Shown here: positions 55,901 to 64,000 of the stretch, piece after piece
Layout of the letters: each line of letters begins with the position of its first letter
How positions within the stretch are numbered: the stretch's first letter is position 1
Notes under the pieces: model-generated
What the model saw: only the letters and a program-made list of their open reading frames with translations
Databases searched by the model: none
Told to the model about the DNA's origin: nothing
Translations under genes and position numbers: made by a program
Source of the DNA: Xiheibacterium sp038325765
GTDB taxonomy: Bacteria; Myxococcota_A; Polyangia; Nannocystales; Nannocystaceae
Length of the DNA: 64,000 nt
Direction: 5' to 3'
NCBI GenBank assembly: GCA_038325765.1
Contig: JBBQJI010000006.1
Coordinates: forward strand, 132,105 to 196,104

Positions 55901-57898
55901 GGCCCGCAGCGCCGGCGTGTAGCCGGGCGACAGGGACAGCGCGCGCTCGTAGCAGGCGCGCGCGGCGGGGCGGTGCTTGAGGTGCAGCTCCTGGACCTCG
56001 CCGAGCTCAACGAGCAGGCCGGTACGCGCGATGTCGTCGTCGATGCGATCGGCGAGCAGCTCGAGCGCCTGCACCAGCACCGTCGGTCGCCGCGCGGTGC
56101 GGCTGAGCCGGGCCAGCTCGTACATCGACAGCAAATCCGACGGTGCGAAGCGGATGATCTCCTGCAGCACGGAGATCGCGAGGTCGGTGTCGGCGAGCTC
56201 GTTCTCGGCGAGGCTCGCCAGCCGGCGCAGACCGGTGAGCTTCTCTTGGTCGTCGTCGACGGCGTCGATCTGGCGGCGCAGGCACTGGGCCGCCTGTGAC
56301 CACCGGCGCATGCGCTCGTAGACCGATCCCAGCGCGCGCTGGCAGTTTTGGTTCTCGGGATCCTCGGCGGCGGCGAGCTCGTAGATCTCGGCGGCGCGGG
56401 CGAGGTCGCGACCGAGCTGCTCGTGCAGCTGGCCCAGCCGAAGCAGGATCGCCGCGCGATCGGGGCCCGCCGACTGCGTGCGGGCCCACTCCTGGAGGTG
56501 CAGCACCAGGCTCGGCACGTTGCCCTGCTGGCGCAGGATCTCGGCGAGCGCTTCGCGGACCCAGCGGTGCTCCGGCAGGTGCACCAGGCAGAACCGCAGG
56601 TCGGCCGCGATCGCGTCGGCGAGGGCGGCGGCGGTCGCATCGGCCTTGAGGGCCTCGGCGCCCGCGCCCGGGCCCAGCGTCCGTCGCAGCTCGGCGAGGC
56701 GGATGCGGGCGAGCTGCTCGCGCACGAGCGCCTGCTCGCGCGGATCGTCGAGGCAGCGCCACAGCCGGGCGAGCACGTCGGTGTTCTCCGGCAGGCCGCG
56801 GCCGTCGTCGCCGGCGGCGATGCGTTGCTCGACGTACATCGCGACCTCCGAAAGCGGCGCGAGCACGTCGGTCGCGTCGGCGCGCTCGGAGTCGCGGGCG
56901 GCGAGCTCGAGCACCAGATCGTTCACCGGCCGACCCGCCTCGGCGAGGGTGAGGAACGCGAGATGCAACGCGGTGCTCGCCGAGATCGGGTCCTGGGCGA
57001 TCTGGGCGAGCTCGCGGTACAGCTCGCCCATCCGATCGCGGTCACCGGTGCGCGACAGGGCCCGCAGGTAGCGGCGCAGCACGCTCTCTTCGTTCGGATC
57101 GGCGTCGTGGGCCTCCGCGAGCAGCGCCGCGCTCGTCTCCGGATCCTCGACCACGTCGGCGAGATCCAAGAGCAGCGCGGCGCGCTGGCGCGGGCTGGTG
57201 ATGTGGGGCAGCAGCCCGCGCATGTGGGTCTCGGCGGCGGCGAACTCACCGAGCAGCAGCGCGGCCTCGGACGCGAGCGCGAGGGCCAATGGCTGCTCGG
57301 CGCCGAGCTGGAGCGCGCGGCCGTAGGCCTCGAACGCCCGCCGCCTCCCCGGGGTCCGTTCCTCGCATGCGAGGCCGAACTCGATCCACGCCGCGGCGCG
57401 GATCTCGACGTCGAGCTGGCTGTCGTGAGCGGTCTGCTCGAGCGTCGCGAGCTCGGCGGCAAGGCCACGGGTGGCGCCGCGTTGGCTCTCGCGCAGCCGA
57501 TCGACCAGCGGGCTCGCGCTGCGCCGCAGCAGCAGCTCGCCCTCTTCTTGCCGTCCGAGTCGCTCGATCAGGATGCGTCCAGCCTCGCACAGCATCGCAC
57601 TGCGCACGGCCGTGTCCTCGCACAGGCGGCTCTCCTCGGCGAGCTCCTCGACCAGCGCCTGCCACGACTCGGCGGTGCCGATCTGCGTCGACACCGACAC
57701 CAAGCTGGCGTGGATGCCCAAGGTTGCCGGCCACAGCAGTGAGGGATCGTCGGTGAGTCCGCGCGGCGCGGCCTCGTCGGCGCCGGTGCCCGCGAGCTCG
57801 AGATCGTCGAGCTCGATCGGGCCGGTGCCCTCGTCGTAGATCAGTGAGCCGGGGCCGGGTTGGAACAGCGCGCCGGTGATGTCGAGGTCGTCGCTCAC
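52913..57898 (-). CDS. Giant TPR-repeat protein, 1661 aa
   Basis: The GTG start lies in a GTGA overlap with the end of the upstream giant TPR gene. There is no signal peptide or membrane helix. After an acidic N-terminus the protein is built of dozens of TPR-like helix pairs, for example GREEDHDLAGNAILDALRVDPGNPYAVRHLERLL and AREACYERALSLSPGYTPALRALGRLYRDNGDLADVVRLL-like units. The last 350 residues form a separate domain (PRFQASNTHNTVVFLQDPLATVRLG, then GLVALAFARLAFGAP and a helical end with LLSHLLSDDAVGLATRLG) whose end resembles that of its neighbour. It probably acts as a large cytoplasmic scaffold. The gene is sure; partners are unknown. Confidence 0.9.
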   Translation of the reverse strand: MSDDLDITGALFQPGPGSLIYDEGTGPIELDDLELAGTGADEAAPRGLTDDPSLLWPATLGIHASLVSVSTQIGTAESWQALVEELAEESRLCEDTAVRSAMLCEAGRILIERLGRQEEGELLLRRSASPLVDRLRESQRGATRGLAAELATLEQTAHDSQLDVEIRAAAWIEFGLACEERTPGRRRAFEAYGRALQLGAEQPLALALASEAALLLGEFAAAETHMRGLLPHITSPRQRAALLLDLADVVEDPETSAALLAEAHDADPNEESVLRRYLRALSRTGDRDRMGELYRELAQIAQDPISASTALHLAFLTLAEAGRPVNDLVLELAARDSERADATDVLAPLSEVAMYVEQRIAAGDDGRGLPENTDVLARLWRCLDDPREQALVREQLARIRLAELRRTLGPGAGAEALKADATAAALADAIAADLRFCLVHLPEHRWVREALAEILRQQGNVPSLVLHLQEWARTQSAGPDRAAILLRLGQLHEQLGRDLARAAEIYELAAAEDPENQNCQRALGSVYERMRRWSQAAQCLRRQIDAVDDDQEKLTGLRRLASLAENELADTDLAISVLQEIIRFAPSDLLSMYELARLSRTARRPTVLVQALELLADRIDDDIARTGLLVELGEVQELHLKHRPAARACYERALSLSPGYTPALRALGRLYRDNGDLADVVRLLAPDVDPITDPALLALKTARVYIDEIGDVDSAIEFLHIAYQANPDLVPARELLLQLLTASGQLDEAYDLLRAQDPPRSPAAAADHHYRLGLLAEACARKGGDDELVLRHEDAALQHYRAALAHQADHGLAFERSRRILVAHNDLPNLVRMLESAAQGASGQARSLAHVALARAHLADAGGLEIARRAYEQAFEAAPEDPLVRHELEVLLRLQGDRKSLPALYLRSARDTADKHLQATLLVEAAELLLSTGEREDHDLAGNAILDALRVDPGNPYAVRHLERLLTEPDSPFVIKDAVSARAVRAQSDAERAIFYVESAELLEKVGAWGQARRAYLAAKGALPQLAPADLGLQRLATDSRRTAPAAQGRQSIHVLVAEARDAAVHASRGDLPARTRALALIGEILARDPKHRDAITLARSLASQLADPTPVVELLEHAWQRIDEPGLRYELALFLAEHSLVLERAVQYYEAASTTKPSGRRALRGLVHTYRQMGDDRRAAAATERLLEQFDPSEPSAIDLRMGIATFLAGSTETLPRALDHARIVLDARPDDMRALQLMADLLDRAGQPLAAAEILDRLAGRERNREKLHDILLHRAKLLASQPGHQAAALDAIERAATLSPGNRETVALFVEQLELAGQTSRIESFLGPIRNAVNANIARGAVSLRDLALLAKVARRAHAPLGKMAETIAAAIEPGAERPAVLRTPTAAAVRQVIDSADVRTALLSEGEPAPLHTLLAALDGAVGRLAHDFPIVGAADLAPLPRGDGAGAADVAKRLAELVGARPPRFQASNTHNTVVFLQDPLATVRLGVNLWNLGDEPATRGLVALAFARLAFGAPRVRALPPAGIDLLLAAAFEVAGVFNPLTADPDPRVLAELVAQLRTLLPRRHLKTVEDCCKALAGHPFDPGGTARAIRATDLLFATLLSADLSAVAAAACALDGVIGGSLKQRVNRSRGAQELLSHLLSDDAVGLATRLGSI

Positions 57899-60800
57899 GC
57901 CGACACCTCCTGCGAGCGTCGCCGCGGCACGTTCATCTCGAGCACGTAGCCGAGCTGGCGGCGCAGACCGAGGTGATCGTCCGACAGCAGGTAGCCGATG
58001 AGCATGGCGCCGCGCGCCGAGCCCAGGGCATCCAAGCGCCGCAGGTGCTCGAGCGCCGCCCGCGGATCACCCGACGCGAGCACGCCCGCGCGGTCCTCGG
58101 CCATCGCCAAAGTGGCCTGCAGCACCGCGGGATCGAGGCCCTCGCTGGCGTCACGGAACGCGAGCGCGGTCTCGGTGAGGTGCGCCATGGTGTCGCGGGC
58201 GGGCAGCTGGCTGGCGATGTCGTTGGCGAACGCCCGATCGTAGCTGTAGTTGACGTCCAACGTGACGCCGCACGATTGGCACAGCGCGACGCACAGCGCG
58301 AGCAGGCGCGCGGGCTCGGTATGGCGGTAGATGCCGTCGCCGCCGGTCGACAGGCGCAGCAACGCGCGCCCGATGCGATCGCGGGCGCTGGCGGTGAATG
58401 GGGCCGCGGCCAGCCGTCGGCCCACGATCAGCGCGGGGGCGCCGGCGAGGCGCGCCTCGATGTCGTAGTCCTGCGCGGGATCGACGAACACCAACGGTTG
58501 CGGCACGCCCATCGCGTTGGCGATCGCCCGCACCGCGATCACCACGGGCGTGTTGGCCGACAAGCTGCGGCTCGGGGACAGATCGACCGTCGCCGCCGGC
58601 GTCCCGGGCAGCTCGCCGAGGTAGAACACGCCCTCGCGCAGCAGATCGAAGGCTGAGGTGTGGATGAGATCGGTGACGAAGCCGTCGAAGGGCCGGCCCT
58701 CCTGCGGCTTGGGCAGCGGCCAGGCGTCGGTGACGAGCTCGTCGCAGCTGCGCTGCGGCGGCACCAGCTGCGGCGCGAGGATCTCGAGCGCGGCGGCGCA
58801 CAAGTACTCGCCGTCGAGCTCGCCGTTGGCGTCGAACAACCGCAGCAGCCCGAGCACCGGCGGCGCCGTCGACTCGGGGCGATGATCGGCCATGGTGGCA
58901 GCGGCGCGCAGCCACGCCCGCTGGTGGGCGATCGCTGCGAACGACACCGCGGTGGCCTCGTCGCTGCGGCCGAGCTTGATGAGCAGTCGGCGCAGCTCGA
59001 GCGCGACGTCGACGTCGGTGGGCCGAAGCAGCAACAGCTCGCGCATCAGCTCCACCGCGACATCGGGCTGGCCGAGTTTGGTGCGGTGGACCTCGGCGAG
59101 GCTGCGCAGGGTCTGGGCGCGCTCGGGGCCGTCGGCGATCTCGATGAGCGCCTCGAGGGCGGCGACCCGGCGCGGAAGGTCGCCGACCTCGGCGGCGAGG
59201 CGGTCGGCGGCCCGCAGCGCGTGCTTGGGGTGGTAGCCCCCGGCGCCGGCCTGGAGGTAGTGGGCCACCGCCCGCGCCGGGTCTGCGGCGCGCTCGAGGG
59301 CGTCGGCGGCGAAGTAGTGCAGCGCAGCGCGGCGCTCGGGCGACAACTCGAGGGCGAGGGCGCGCTCGAGGTGGACGACGGCGTCGGCCCAGCGATCGAG
59401 CCGCGCGAGGTTGCGCGCCACGTCGACGTGCAGGCCGGCGTCGACCTCGACCAGGGGCATGCCGAGCTCGAGCAGCTCGACACCCGACGCCGGCCCTGCG
59501 ACGTCGGCGGCCACGCGGGCGAGGTCGCGCAGGCCCGCGGCGCGGAGACTCTGCCCGTCGATCCAGCTCTGGAGGCGCGCGCGCAACGGGACGGCCAAGG
59601 TGCCCTCGTGCAGGTCCCCGCGCCGGCTGTGGGTGCGCTGCAGGCCGGCGAAGGCGCGATCGCTCGCCGGGTCGGCGGCGAGCGCCTCGGCGAACAGCGA
59701 GAACGCCGTCATGACGAGGTCGTCCTCGGCCCCCGCCCGCATCGCGAGGGCGCCGGCGCGACACAGCGTGCGCGCGCAGTTGGTGCGATCGCGCTGCATC
59801 GCGGCGAGCCGACGCAGCGTGGCGATGGCCTCTTGGATCGAGGTGAGATCGGCGATGCGCTCGAGGATGCGCGCGCGCGCGTGCCAGGCCGGCTGGTAGA
59901 GCTCGCAAGCAGTGATCGCCGCGTCGGCGCTCTCGAGGGCGGCGCGCAGATCGATGCGGTGCTCGTGTTGTTCGGCGGCGATCGTGAGCAGGGCGGCACG
60001 CTCGGCCGGGGTGCCGGCAGCCTGGGCCTCGCCGTGGAGATCGCCGAAGGAGCGCCCCGCGACCGCCTCGCGTCGGCGCTCCTTGAGCCGCAGTCGACCG
60101 CGTCGCCCGAGCACGTGGCCCGGCTCGATCGTCAGCAGGCGCGCATACCCGGCGTCGGCGGCATCGAGGTTGCCCGCGGCCTCCTCGGCCCGCGCGGCGC
60201 GGTAGCGGAGCATCGAGATGCCGGGGTCGTCCGCGGCCGCGCCGTCCTCGAACCGGCCCAGGGCCGCCGTGAGGGCCCCCGCCTGCCGCGACGAGCGGGC
60301 CGCCTGCCCGCACGCGCGCGCCAGCCGGAGCTGGATGACGTAGTCGTCGGGCCGCGCCTCGGCGACGGCGCCGAGGTATTGGATCGCGACCACCGGCTTG
60401 GGCGACAGCTCGGCGAGCTGCACGGCCATGGCCCTGCGATCGTCGGCGCCGCGCTCGGCGGTGAGGCCGGCCTCGGCGAACGCCTGCAGCTCGCGACTTT
60501 GGCCGAGCTTCTCGTACAGCCGCAGCAGTTGGGCCCGCGCCACGCCGAGTTGCGGCCACAACTCGAGGGCGCGCACGAGATCGCGGATGGCCCCGGCATC
60601 GTCGCCTGTGCTGCTGCGCCGCGACGCCGCGCGGTGCAGCAGCAGCGCCCGCGTGCGGGGACCGTTGACCGCCGCGATGTGCTGCTCGAGCAGCGACAGC
60701 AGGGTCTGATCCTGTCCGAGCCGCGCCGCGAGGCTCTCGGCGGCATGCAGCGCCGGCAGGTGGCGGGGCCAACGGCCGAGCAGGGCCATCAGCTCCGAGA

Positions 60801-62679
60801 GCGCCTCGTCGGGGCGATCGAGCCGGGTCGACAGCAGCGTCGCGACCTCGAGTTGGATCGCGGCTTGGCGCCCGCGATCGTTGGCGTACAGCAGTTCCTT
60901 GCGCAGCAGGTCGACCAGGCCGGCCCAGTCGGCGGACTCGCGGAGCACGCGACCCAGCGCCTCGAGGGACGGCTGGTGATCGTCGACGGCCTCGAGCGCG
61001 CGGCCGAAGTAGCTGCGGGCGCGGGCGGTGTCGCCGGTGCCAAGCGCGAGCTCGCCGGCGCGGTGCAGCAGCTTGGCGGTGCGCGCGGGGCTGCGGGTCA
61101 GCCGGATCTCGCGCTCGGTGACCTCGAGCAGCTCGGTGTCGCGGCCGGCCTTGGCGAGCAGGCGGGCGAGCAACTGCACCGTGCCCACGCTGTCGGGGCG
61201 CTCGCGCTCGAGCGCCTGCAGGAATCGGATCGGCGGGCCGACGTCGTCACCGGCCGCGTGGAGCTGGGCGAGCACCGACAACAAGAAGGCGCGCCGCGCC
61301 GGGGTCTTGGCGCCCTCGAGCTCCGACGCGTAGAACGCCTGCAACCCCGGGCGATCGCCGGCCTGGTGCAGCAGCCGCTCGAGGCGATCGCGGGCCGGCC
61401 GATAGTTCGGCGCGATCGACATCGCCGACTCGTAGTGGCGACGGGCGCCGTCGGGCTCGGCGAGGCGCTCCTCGAGGAGCTGACCCGCGCGCATGTGGGC
61501 GAGGGCGAGCTCTTCGTTGGACAGGCCGTTGAGCTTGGCCGATGCGATCTCGATGCGCTCGAGCTCGAGCAGCTGGGCCCACATGCCGCCGGCGCCCAGG
61601 AAGCGGCCGGTGTCCTCGAGCGCAGGGACGTGGGCGGGGTTGTGGCGGAGCGCGCGACGCATCGCGCTGAGGCCTTGGGCCGTGCGGTCGAGGCGGAAGA
61701 GCGCCAGTCGACCCATGCGGTAGTAGAGTTCCGCGCGCAGCGGCGAGTCTTCGCCGGTGGCGAGCGATCGGATCTGACCGACGAGCGCGTCGAGGGCGAC
61801 GTCGTAGCGGCTCATGCCCATGGCCAGCTCCTCGAGCCCGCGCCACAGGCTGAAGGAGTGGGGCTGCTCGTGGGCGGCGGCCTGTAGCAGCTGCAGCGCG
61901 GCCTGGCGCTCGCGGACGTCCCGAAGCGCGAGGCTGGCCCGCGCCAGCGGCATTGCGCGGGCACCCGGTGGCCGCGCGTCGGCCTCGAGCTCGAGCGCGT
62001 GCAGCATCAGCTCGGTGTCGCCGGCGACCTCGGCGACGCGGAACAGATCGGCGGCCAGCAGCGGGTGCGCCGGCAACAACTCCAGGGCGCCGAGCAGAAG
62101 GTCACCCGCGAGGCCTAGATCGCCGCGGTGCCGCGACTCGAGCATCGCGAGGTCGTGCAGCACGCCGGCGGAGACACCCGGATCCTGCAACACCTCGAGC
62201 TGCGACTCGAGGTTGGCGATGAGCCAGAACACGTCGCCCCGCGCGAGCGACACCCGCTCGACCGCGCGCAGCACCGCGAGGTCACGGGGCGTGGCCTTGA
62301 GCGCGGCCTGATAGCACTGCTGGGCGGCGCTCAGATCGTGAAAGTATGATTCGACCAGCAGGCCGCGCTCGCGGTACAGCGCCGCGGCCTCACGTGGATG
62401 CCGGGTCGCGCGGATCTCCTGATCGAGATACATCACGGCCGAGCGCACGTCGCCGCGATCGAGATAGACCCGGTGCAGCAGTCGCATCGCCGGGCGCAGA
62501 TCGGCGACCATGTCGAGGGCGTGGCCGAGGTGACGGATGGCCTCGGTCATCTCGCCGCGGACGATGTGCCAACGTGCGCAGGTGGTGGCCAACGCGGCGC
62601 GGAGCTGGGGCTCGGTGACCGGCGTTCGCGAAAGGGCCTGCAGAACCTCCTGCAGGGGCATCTCTTCGACGCCGGTCAC
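57895..62679 (-). CDS. Giant TPR-repeat protein, 1594 aa
   Basis: GTG start. TPR-like repeats fill residues 20-1200 (RGEMTEAIRHLGHALDMVADLRPAMRLLHRVYLDRGDVRSAVMYLDQ at the start). The C-terminal 380 residues form a mixed domain (PLVFVDPAQDYDIEARLAGAPALIVGRRL, SARDRIGRALLRLSTG, LLALCVALCQSCGVTLDV) ending in AMLIGYLLSDDHLGLRRQLGYVL, close to the LLSHLLSDDAVGLATRLG ending of the next gene. The two therefore look like tandem paralogues of low identity. No signal, membrane or enzyme motif. Its end overlaps the next start by 4 nt, so the proteins are probably made in equal amounts and may form a complex. Confidence 0.9.
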   Translation of the reverse strand: MTGVEEMPLQEVLQALSRTPVTEPQLRAALATTCARWHIVRGEMTEAIRHLGHALDMVADLRPAMRLLHRVYLDRGDVRSAVMYLDQEIRATRHPREAAALYRERGLLVESYFHDLSAAQQCYQAALKATPRDLAVLRAVERVSLARGDVFWLIANLESQLEVLQDPGVSAGVLHDLAMLESRHRGDLGLAGDLLLGALELLPAHPLLAADLFRVAEVAGDTELMLHALELEADARPPGARAMPLARASLALRDVRERQAALQLLQAAAHEQPHSFSLWRGLEELAMGMSRYDVALDALVGQIRSLATGEDSPLRAELYYRMGRLALFRLDRTAQGLSAMRRALRHNPAHVPALEDTGRFLGAGGMWAQLLELERIEIASAKLNGLSNEELALAHMRAGQLLEERLAEPDGARRHYESAMSIAPNYRPARDRLERLLHQAGDRPGLQAFYASELEGAKTPARRAFLLSVLAQLHAAGDDVGPPIRFLQALERERPDSVGTVQLLARLLAKAGRDTELLEVTEREIRLTRSPARTAKLLHRAGELALGTGDTARARSYFGRALEAVDDHQPSLEALGRVLRESADWAGLVDLLRKELLYANDRGRQAAIQLEVATLLSTRLDRPDEALSELMALLGRWPRHLPALHAAESLAARLGQDQTLLSLLEQHIAAVNGPRTRALLLHRAASRRSSTGDDAGAIRDLVRALELWPQLGVARAQLLRLYEKLGQSRELQAFAEAGLTAERGADDRRAMAVQLAELSPKPVVAIQYLGAVAEARPDDYVIQLRLARACGQAARSSRQAGALTAALGRFEDGAAADDPGISMLRYRAARAEEAAGNLDAADAGYARLLTIEPGHVLGRRGRLRLKERRREAVAGRSFGDLHGEAQAAGTPAERAALLTIAAEQHEHRIDLRAALESADAAITACELYQPAWHARARILERIADLTSIQEAIATLRRLAAMQRDRTNCARTLCRAGALAMRAGAEDDLVMTAFSLFAEALAADPASDRAFAGLQRTHSRRGDLHEGTLAVPLRARLQSWIDGQSLRAAGLRDLARVAADVAGPASGVELLELGMPLVEVDAGLHVDVARNLARLDRWADAVVHLERALALELSPERRAALHYFAADALERAADPARAVAHYLQAGAGGYHPKHALRAADRLAAEVGDLPRRVAALEALIEIADGPERAQTLRSLAEVHRTKLGQPDVAVELMRELLLLRPTDVDVALELRRLLIKLGRSDEATAVSFAAIAHQRAWLRAAATMADHRPESTAPPVLGLLRLFDANGELDGEYLCAAALEILAPQLVPPQRSCDELVTDAWPLPKPQEGRPFDGFVTDLIHTSAFDLLREGVFYLGELPGTPAATVDLSPSRSLSANTPVVIAVRAIANAMGVPQPLVFVDPAQDYDIEARLAGAPALIVGRRLAAAPFTASARDRIGRALLRLSTGGDGIYRHTEPARLLALCVALCQSCGVTLDVNYSYDRAFANDIASQLPARDTMAHLTETALAFRDASEGLDPAVLQATLAMAEDRAGVLASGDPRAALEHLRRLDALGSARGAMLIGYLLSDDHLGLRRQLGYVLEMNVPRRRSQEVSA

Positions 62680-62734
62680 GGGGCAGGAGTCTACACGAGC
62701 GCCCCTGGTTTGGGTGGGCCGCTTGCGCGTCCAC

Positions 62735-62774
62735 GGATCGCGGTCGTTCGCCCTGGATCGCGGTCATTCGCCCT
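62735..62774. repeat. 20-bp direct repeat, two copies
   Basis: GGATCGCGGTCGTTCGCCCT at 62735-62754 and the same with one change at 62755-62774, followed by a decayed third copy, in the gap between two minus-strand genes. Confidence 0.85.
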
Positions 62775-62783
62775 GATTCGCGC

Positions 62784-63668
62784 TCAGTCGCGCTGGGCGA
62801 GCGCCTCGATGTAGTCGGCGATGTGATACTCGCGCGGACTCTTGCCTTCGCCGACGTGCTTGGTGGCCAGCAGTTCGAGCACCAACTTGAGCGTCTCGAA
62901 CCGGCACGTGAGGCTGTAGAACTCGAACTCGCCCACCTCGGGCAGCTCGGCGAGGCGCTCGGCCAGCCACGACGCGTCGTCGGGCCGTTCGCGATCGGTG
63001 GACGGATCGTCGTCGGGCTCATCGGCGGCGTCCTCGACCGCGGCGCCCACGCGCGCCGGCTTCCGTCGGGCGTGGAACGTAGTGTCCAAGGTCGGACCTC
63101 GCGTCGCGTGGATCTCGTCGTCGTCGTCCGCGGCCAGCTCGAGCGGTTCGGTGCGCGCATCCAGCGGGCCGAGCAGCGCCTCGAAGGCCTGATCGACCGG
63201 CGAGAAGTGGAGGAACTGATCGCGCAGCAGCAGCCGCAGCCGCCTGGGATCCCGACCGTCGCCGATCCATGTCGCGCCCATCGTCGCGCACACCAGCTCA
63301 CCGTAGTACGCGCCCGCCTCGGCGGCGATGAGCGCCAAGATCGGCGCGCGGCTCTCCGAGCGAACCGTGCGTAGATAGTGATCGACGAACGCGAGCGAGG
63401 TCTCCGAGTCGTCGAGCCCCGCGCCGATCGCCCGGCGCACGTGCCCGCGGAACGCGTCGGCGAGCTCTCGCGCGAGCCGGGTGCCGGCGGCGACCGGCCC
63501 CTCGCCCGGAACCCCGGCCGGCGCCTCGGCGTCGTGACCGGGTGGTTGCGCGAGCGCGACCTCCGTGTCGAGCGGTGGCGCTTCCGGGGACGTGCGCGGC
63601 GCGCGAGTCCATGCGTCGGCGTCATCGGGCGGCGTGGGGTTGGGTTTGCGTGGAGGTGTGGGAGGCAT
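62784..63668 (-). CDS. Hypothetical soluble protein
   Basis: 294 aa from the ATG at 63668; the frame runs further upstream only because the 15-bp repeats there lack stops. The first 90 residues are Pro/Ala/Asp-rich. Residues 95-190 form a folded unit (LARELADAFRGHVRRAIG, ETSLAFVDHYLRTVRSESRAPILALIAAEAGAYYGELVCATMGATW, RLRLLLRDQFLHFSPVDQAFEALLG), followed by an acidic linker and a final helical part (EFEFYSLTCRFETLKLVLELLATKHVGEG). No motif known to me. It lies upstream of the giant TPR genes on the same strand, 104 nt away, and might belong to the same transcript. Confidence 0.8.
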   Translation of the reverse strand: MPPTPPRKPNPTPPDDADAWTRAPRTSPEAPPLDTEVALAQPPGHDAEAPAGVPGEGPVAAGTRLARELADAFRGHVRRAIGAGLDDSETSLAFVDHYLRTVRSESRAPILALIAAEAGAYYGELVCATMGATWIGDGRDPRRLRLLLRDQFLHFSPVDQAFEALLGPLDARTEPLELAADDDDEIHATRGPTLDTTFHARRKPARVGAAVEDAADEPDDDPSTDRERPDDASWLAERLAELPEVGEFEFYSLTCRFETLKLVLELLATKHVGEGKSPREYHIADYIEALAQRD

Positions 63669-63670
63669 GG

Positions 63671-63764
63671 CAGGGGCCGAATCACAGGGGGCCGAATCAC
63701 AGGGGGCCGAATCACGGGGGCCGAATCTCAGGGGGCCGAATCTCAGGGGGCCGAATCTCAGGGG
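63671..63764. repeat. 15-bp tandem repeat array, about 6.4 copies
   Basis: Unit CAGGGGGCCGAATCA, with two 14-bp units and a switch to CAGGGGGCCGAATCT in the later copies. It ends three bases before the ATG of the minus-strand gene, so it occupies that gene's 5' flank. Confidence 0.95.
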
Positions 63765-63845
63765 CGAGCGTGCCGGGCCGAACACCGAGTCCGATCACTT
63801 GGGCGATCATCGAGGCCCGAATCGAACCGCCCGAGCCCACCTGAG

Positions 63846-64000
63846 CCCCGCGTGTGCCCCACCTGAGCCCCGCGTGTGCCCCGCGTGTGCCCCGCGTGTG
63901 CCCCGCGTGTGCCCCGCGTGTGCCCCGCGTGTGCCCCGCGTGTGCCCCGCGTGTGCCCCGCGTGTGCCCCGCGTGTGCCCCGCGTGTGCCCCGCGTGTGC
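63846..64000. repeat. 11-bp tandem repeat array running off the window
   Basis: Unit CCCCGCGTGTG, one copy at 63846, a variant CCCCACCTGAG at 63857, then twelve perfect head-to-tail copies from 63868 to the edge. The true length is unknown. Confidence 0.97.

Larger units (their letters stand above)
63669..64000. other. Non-coding stretch filled with tandem repeats
   Basis: 332 bases with no acceptable gene. It holds the 15-bp repeat array (63671-63764), about 80 bases of unique sequence (63765-63845) and the 11-bp repeat array (63846 to the edge). No promoter for the minus-strand gene at 63668 could be picked out with confidence. Confidence 0.8.

Noticed and set aside
58660..61887. Plus-strand open frame of 1075 codons inside the giant TPR gene
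   Set aside because: It is antisense to a gene with clear TPR periodicity, and the composition is low complexity without motifs.
63671..64000. CRISPR array
   Set aside because: The 15-bp and 11-bp units are head to tail with no spacers, and no cas genes are near.

Overview
The window is about 64 kb of very GC-rich, densely packed bacterial DNA. Its gene content points to a myxobacterium (Myxococcota), most likely a relative of the Nannocystaceae. The signs are three Ser/Thr protein kinases with membrane anchors (one with PEGA domains), an MglA-type small GTPase, a PP2C phosphatase fused to a cyclic-nucleotide domain, giant TPR proteins, and a lipoprotein with a long Gly/Ser/Glu spacer before a Cys-rich domain. 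The family-level placement is inference. I found 51 protein genes, no rRNA or tRNA genes, no CRISPR array and no insertion sequence.

Layout. 1-5.8 kb: a partial gene, a TerC-type membrane protein coupled to a lipoprotein, a CinA-like protein, carA (with no carB in view) overlapping an unknown gene, and a SlyD-type prolyl isomerase. 5.9-12 kb: Cys-rich lipoprotein, ECF sigma factor, gpsA, Ser/Thr kinase, a Thg1-like protein lacking catalytic residues, and hemW. 12-18.8 kb: a chaperone operon hrcA-grpE-dnaK-dnaJ followed by an MglA-like GTPase and an overlapping histidine kinase, with a HrcA-type inverted repeat before grpE. 19-28.7 kb: a PEGA-domain kinase, then on the minus strand two type IV pilin-like genes behind a sigma-54 activator (PilR-like) and a good sigma-54 promoter, a methyltransferase, and a receiver-domain protein. 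28.8-37 kb: an M13 metallopeptidase, an acylase of the AHL/aculeacin type, cytidine deaminase coupled to the PP2C-cNMP protein, and secreted or membrane proteins of unknown role.

37-44.2 kb: a kinase/TPR pair, then six plus-strand genes joined by five successive 4-nt stop/start overlaps: an HExxH protein that faintly resembles EpmC, a GT-C-type membrane protein, a DUF6249-like protein, an ECF sigma factor, a small membrane protein (possible anti-sigma) and a lysine 2,3-aminomutase-family enzyme. 44.3-52.9 kb: a PhnD-like binding protein and a cell-envelope cluster of TPR lipoproteins, a membrane protein, a sulfatase-fold protein that has lost its catalytic residues, and a HEAT-like protein with a His-rich tail. 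52.9-63.7 kb: two giant overlapping TPR genes (1661 and 1594 aa) and a small unknown gene. The last 330 bases are non-coding and filled by 15-bp and 11-bp tandem repeats; the 11-bp array runs off the window edge.

The genes most worth following up are the six-gene overlapping cluster, the Thg1-like and sulfatase-like proteins with missing catalytic residues, and the pilin regulatory region. A further pattern is a -10-like TAnnnT hexamer ending only 4-12 nt before the start codon in many genes, which suggests leaderless transcripts. All assignments come from reading the sequence; no database search was run.
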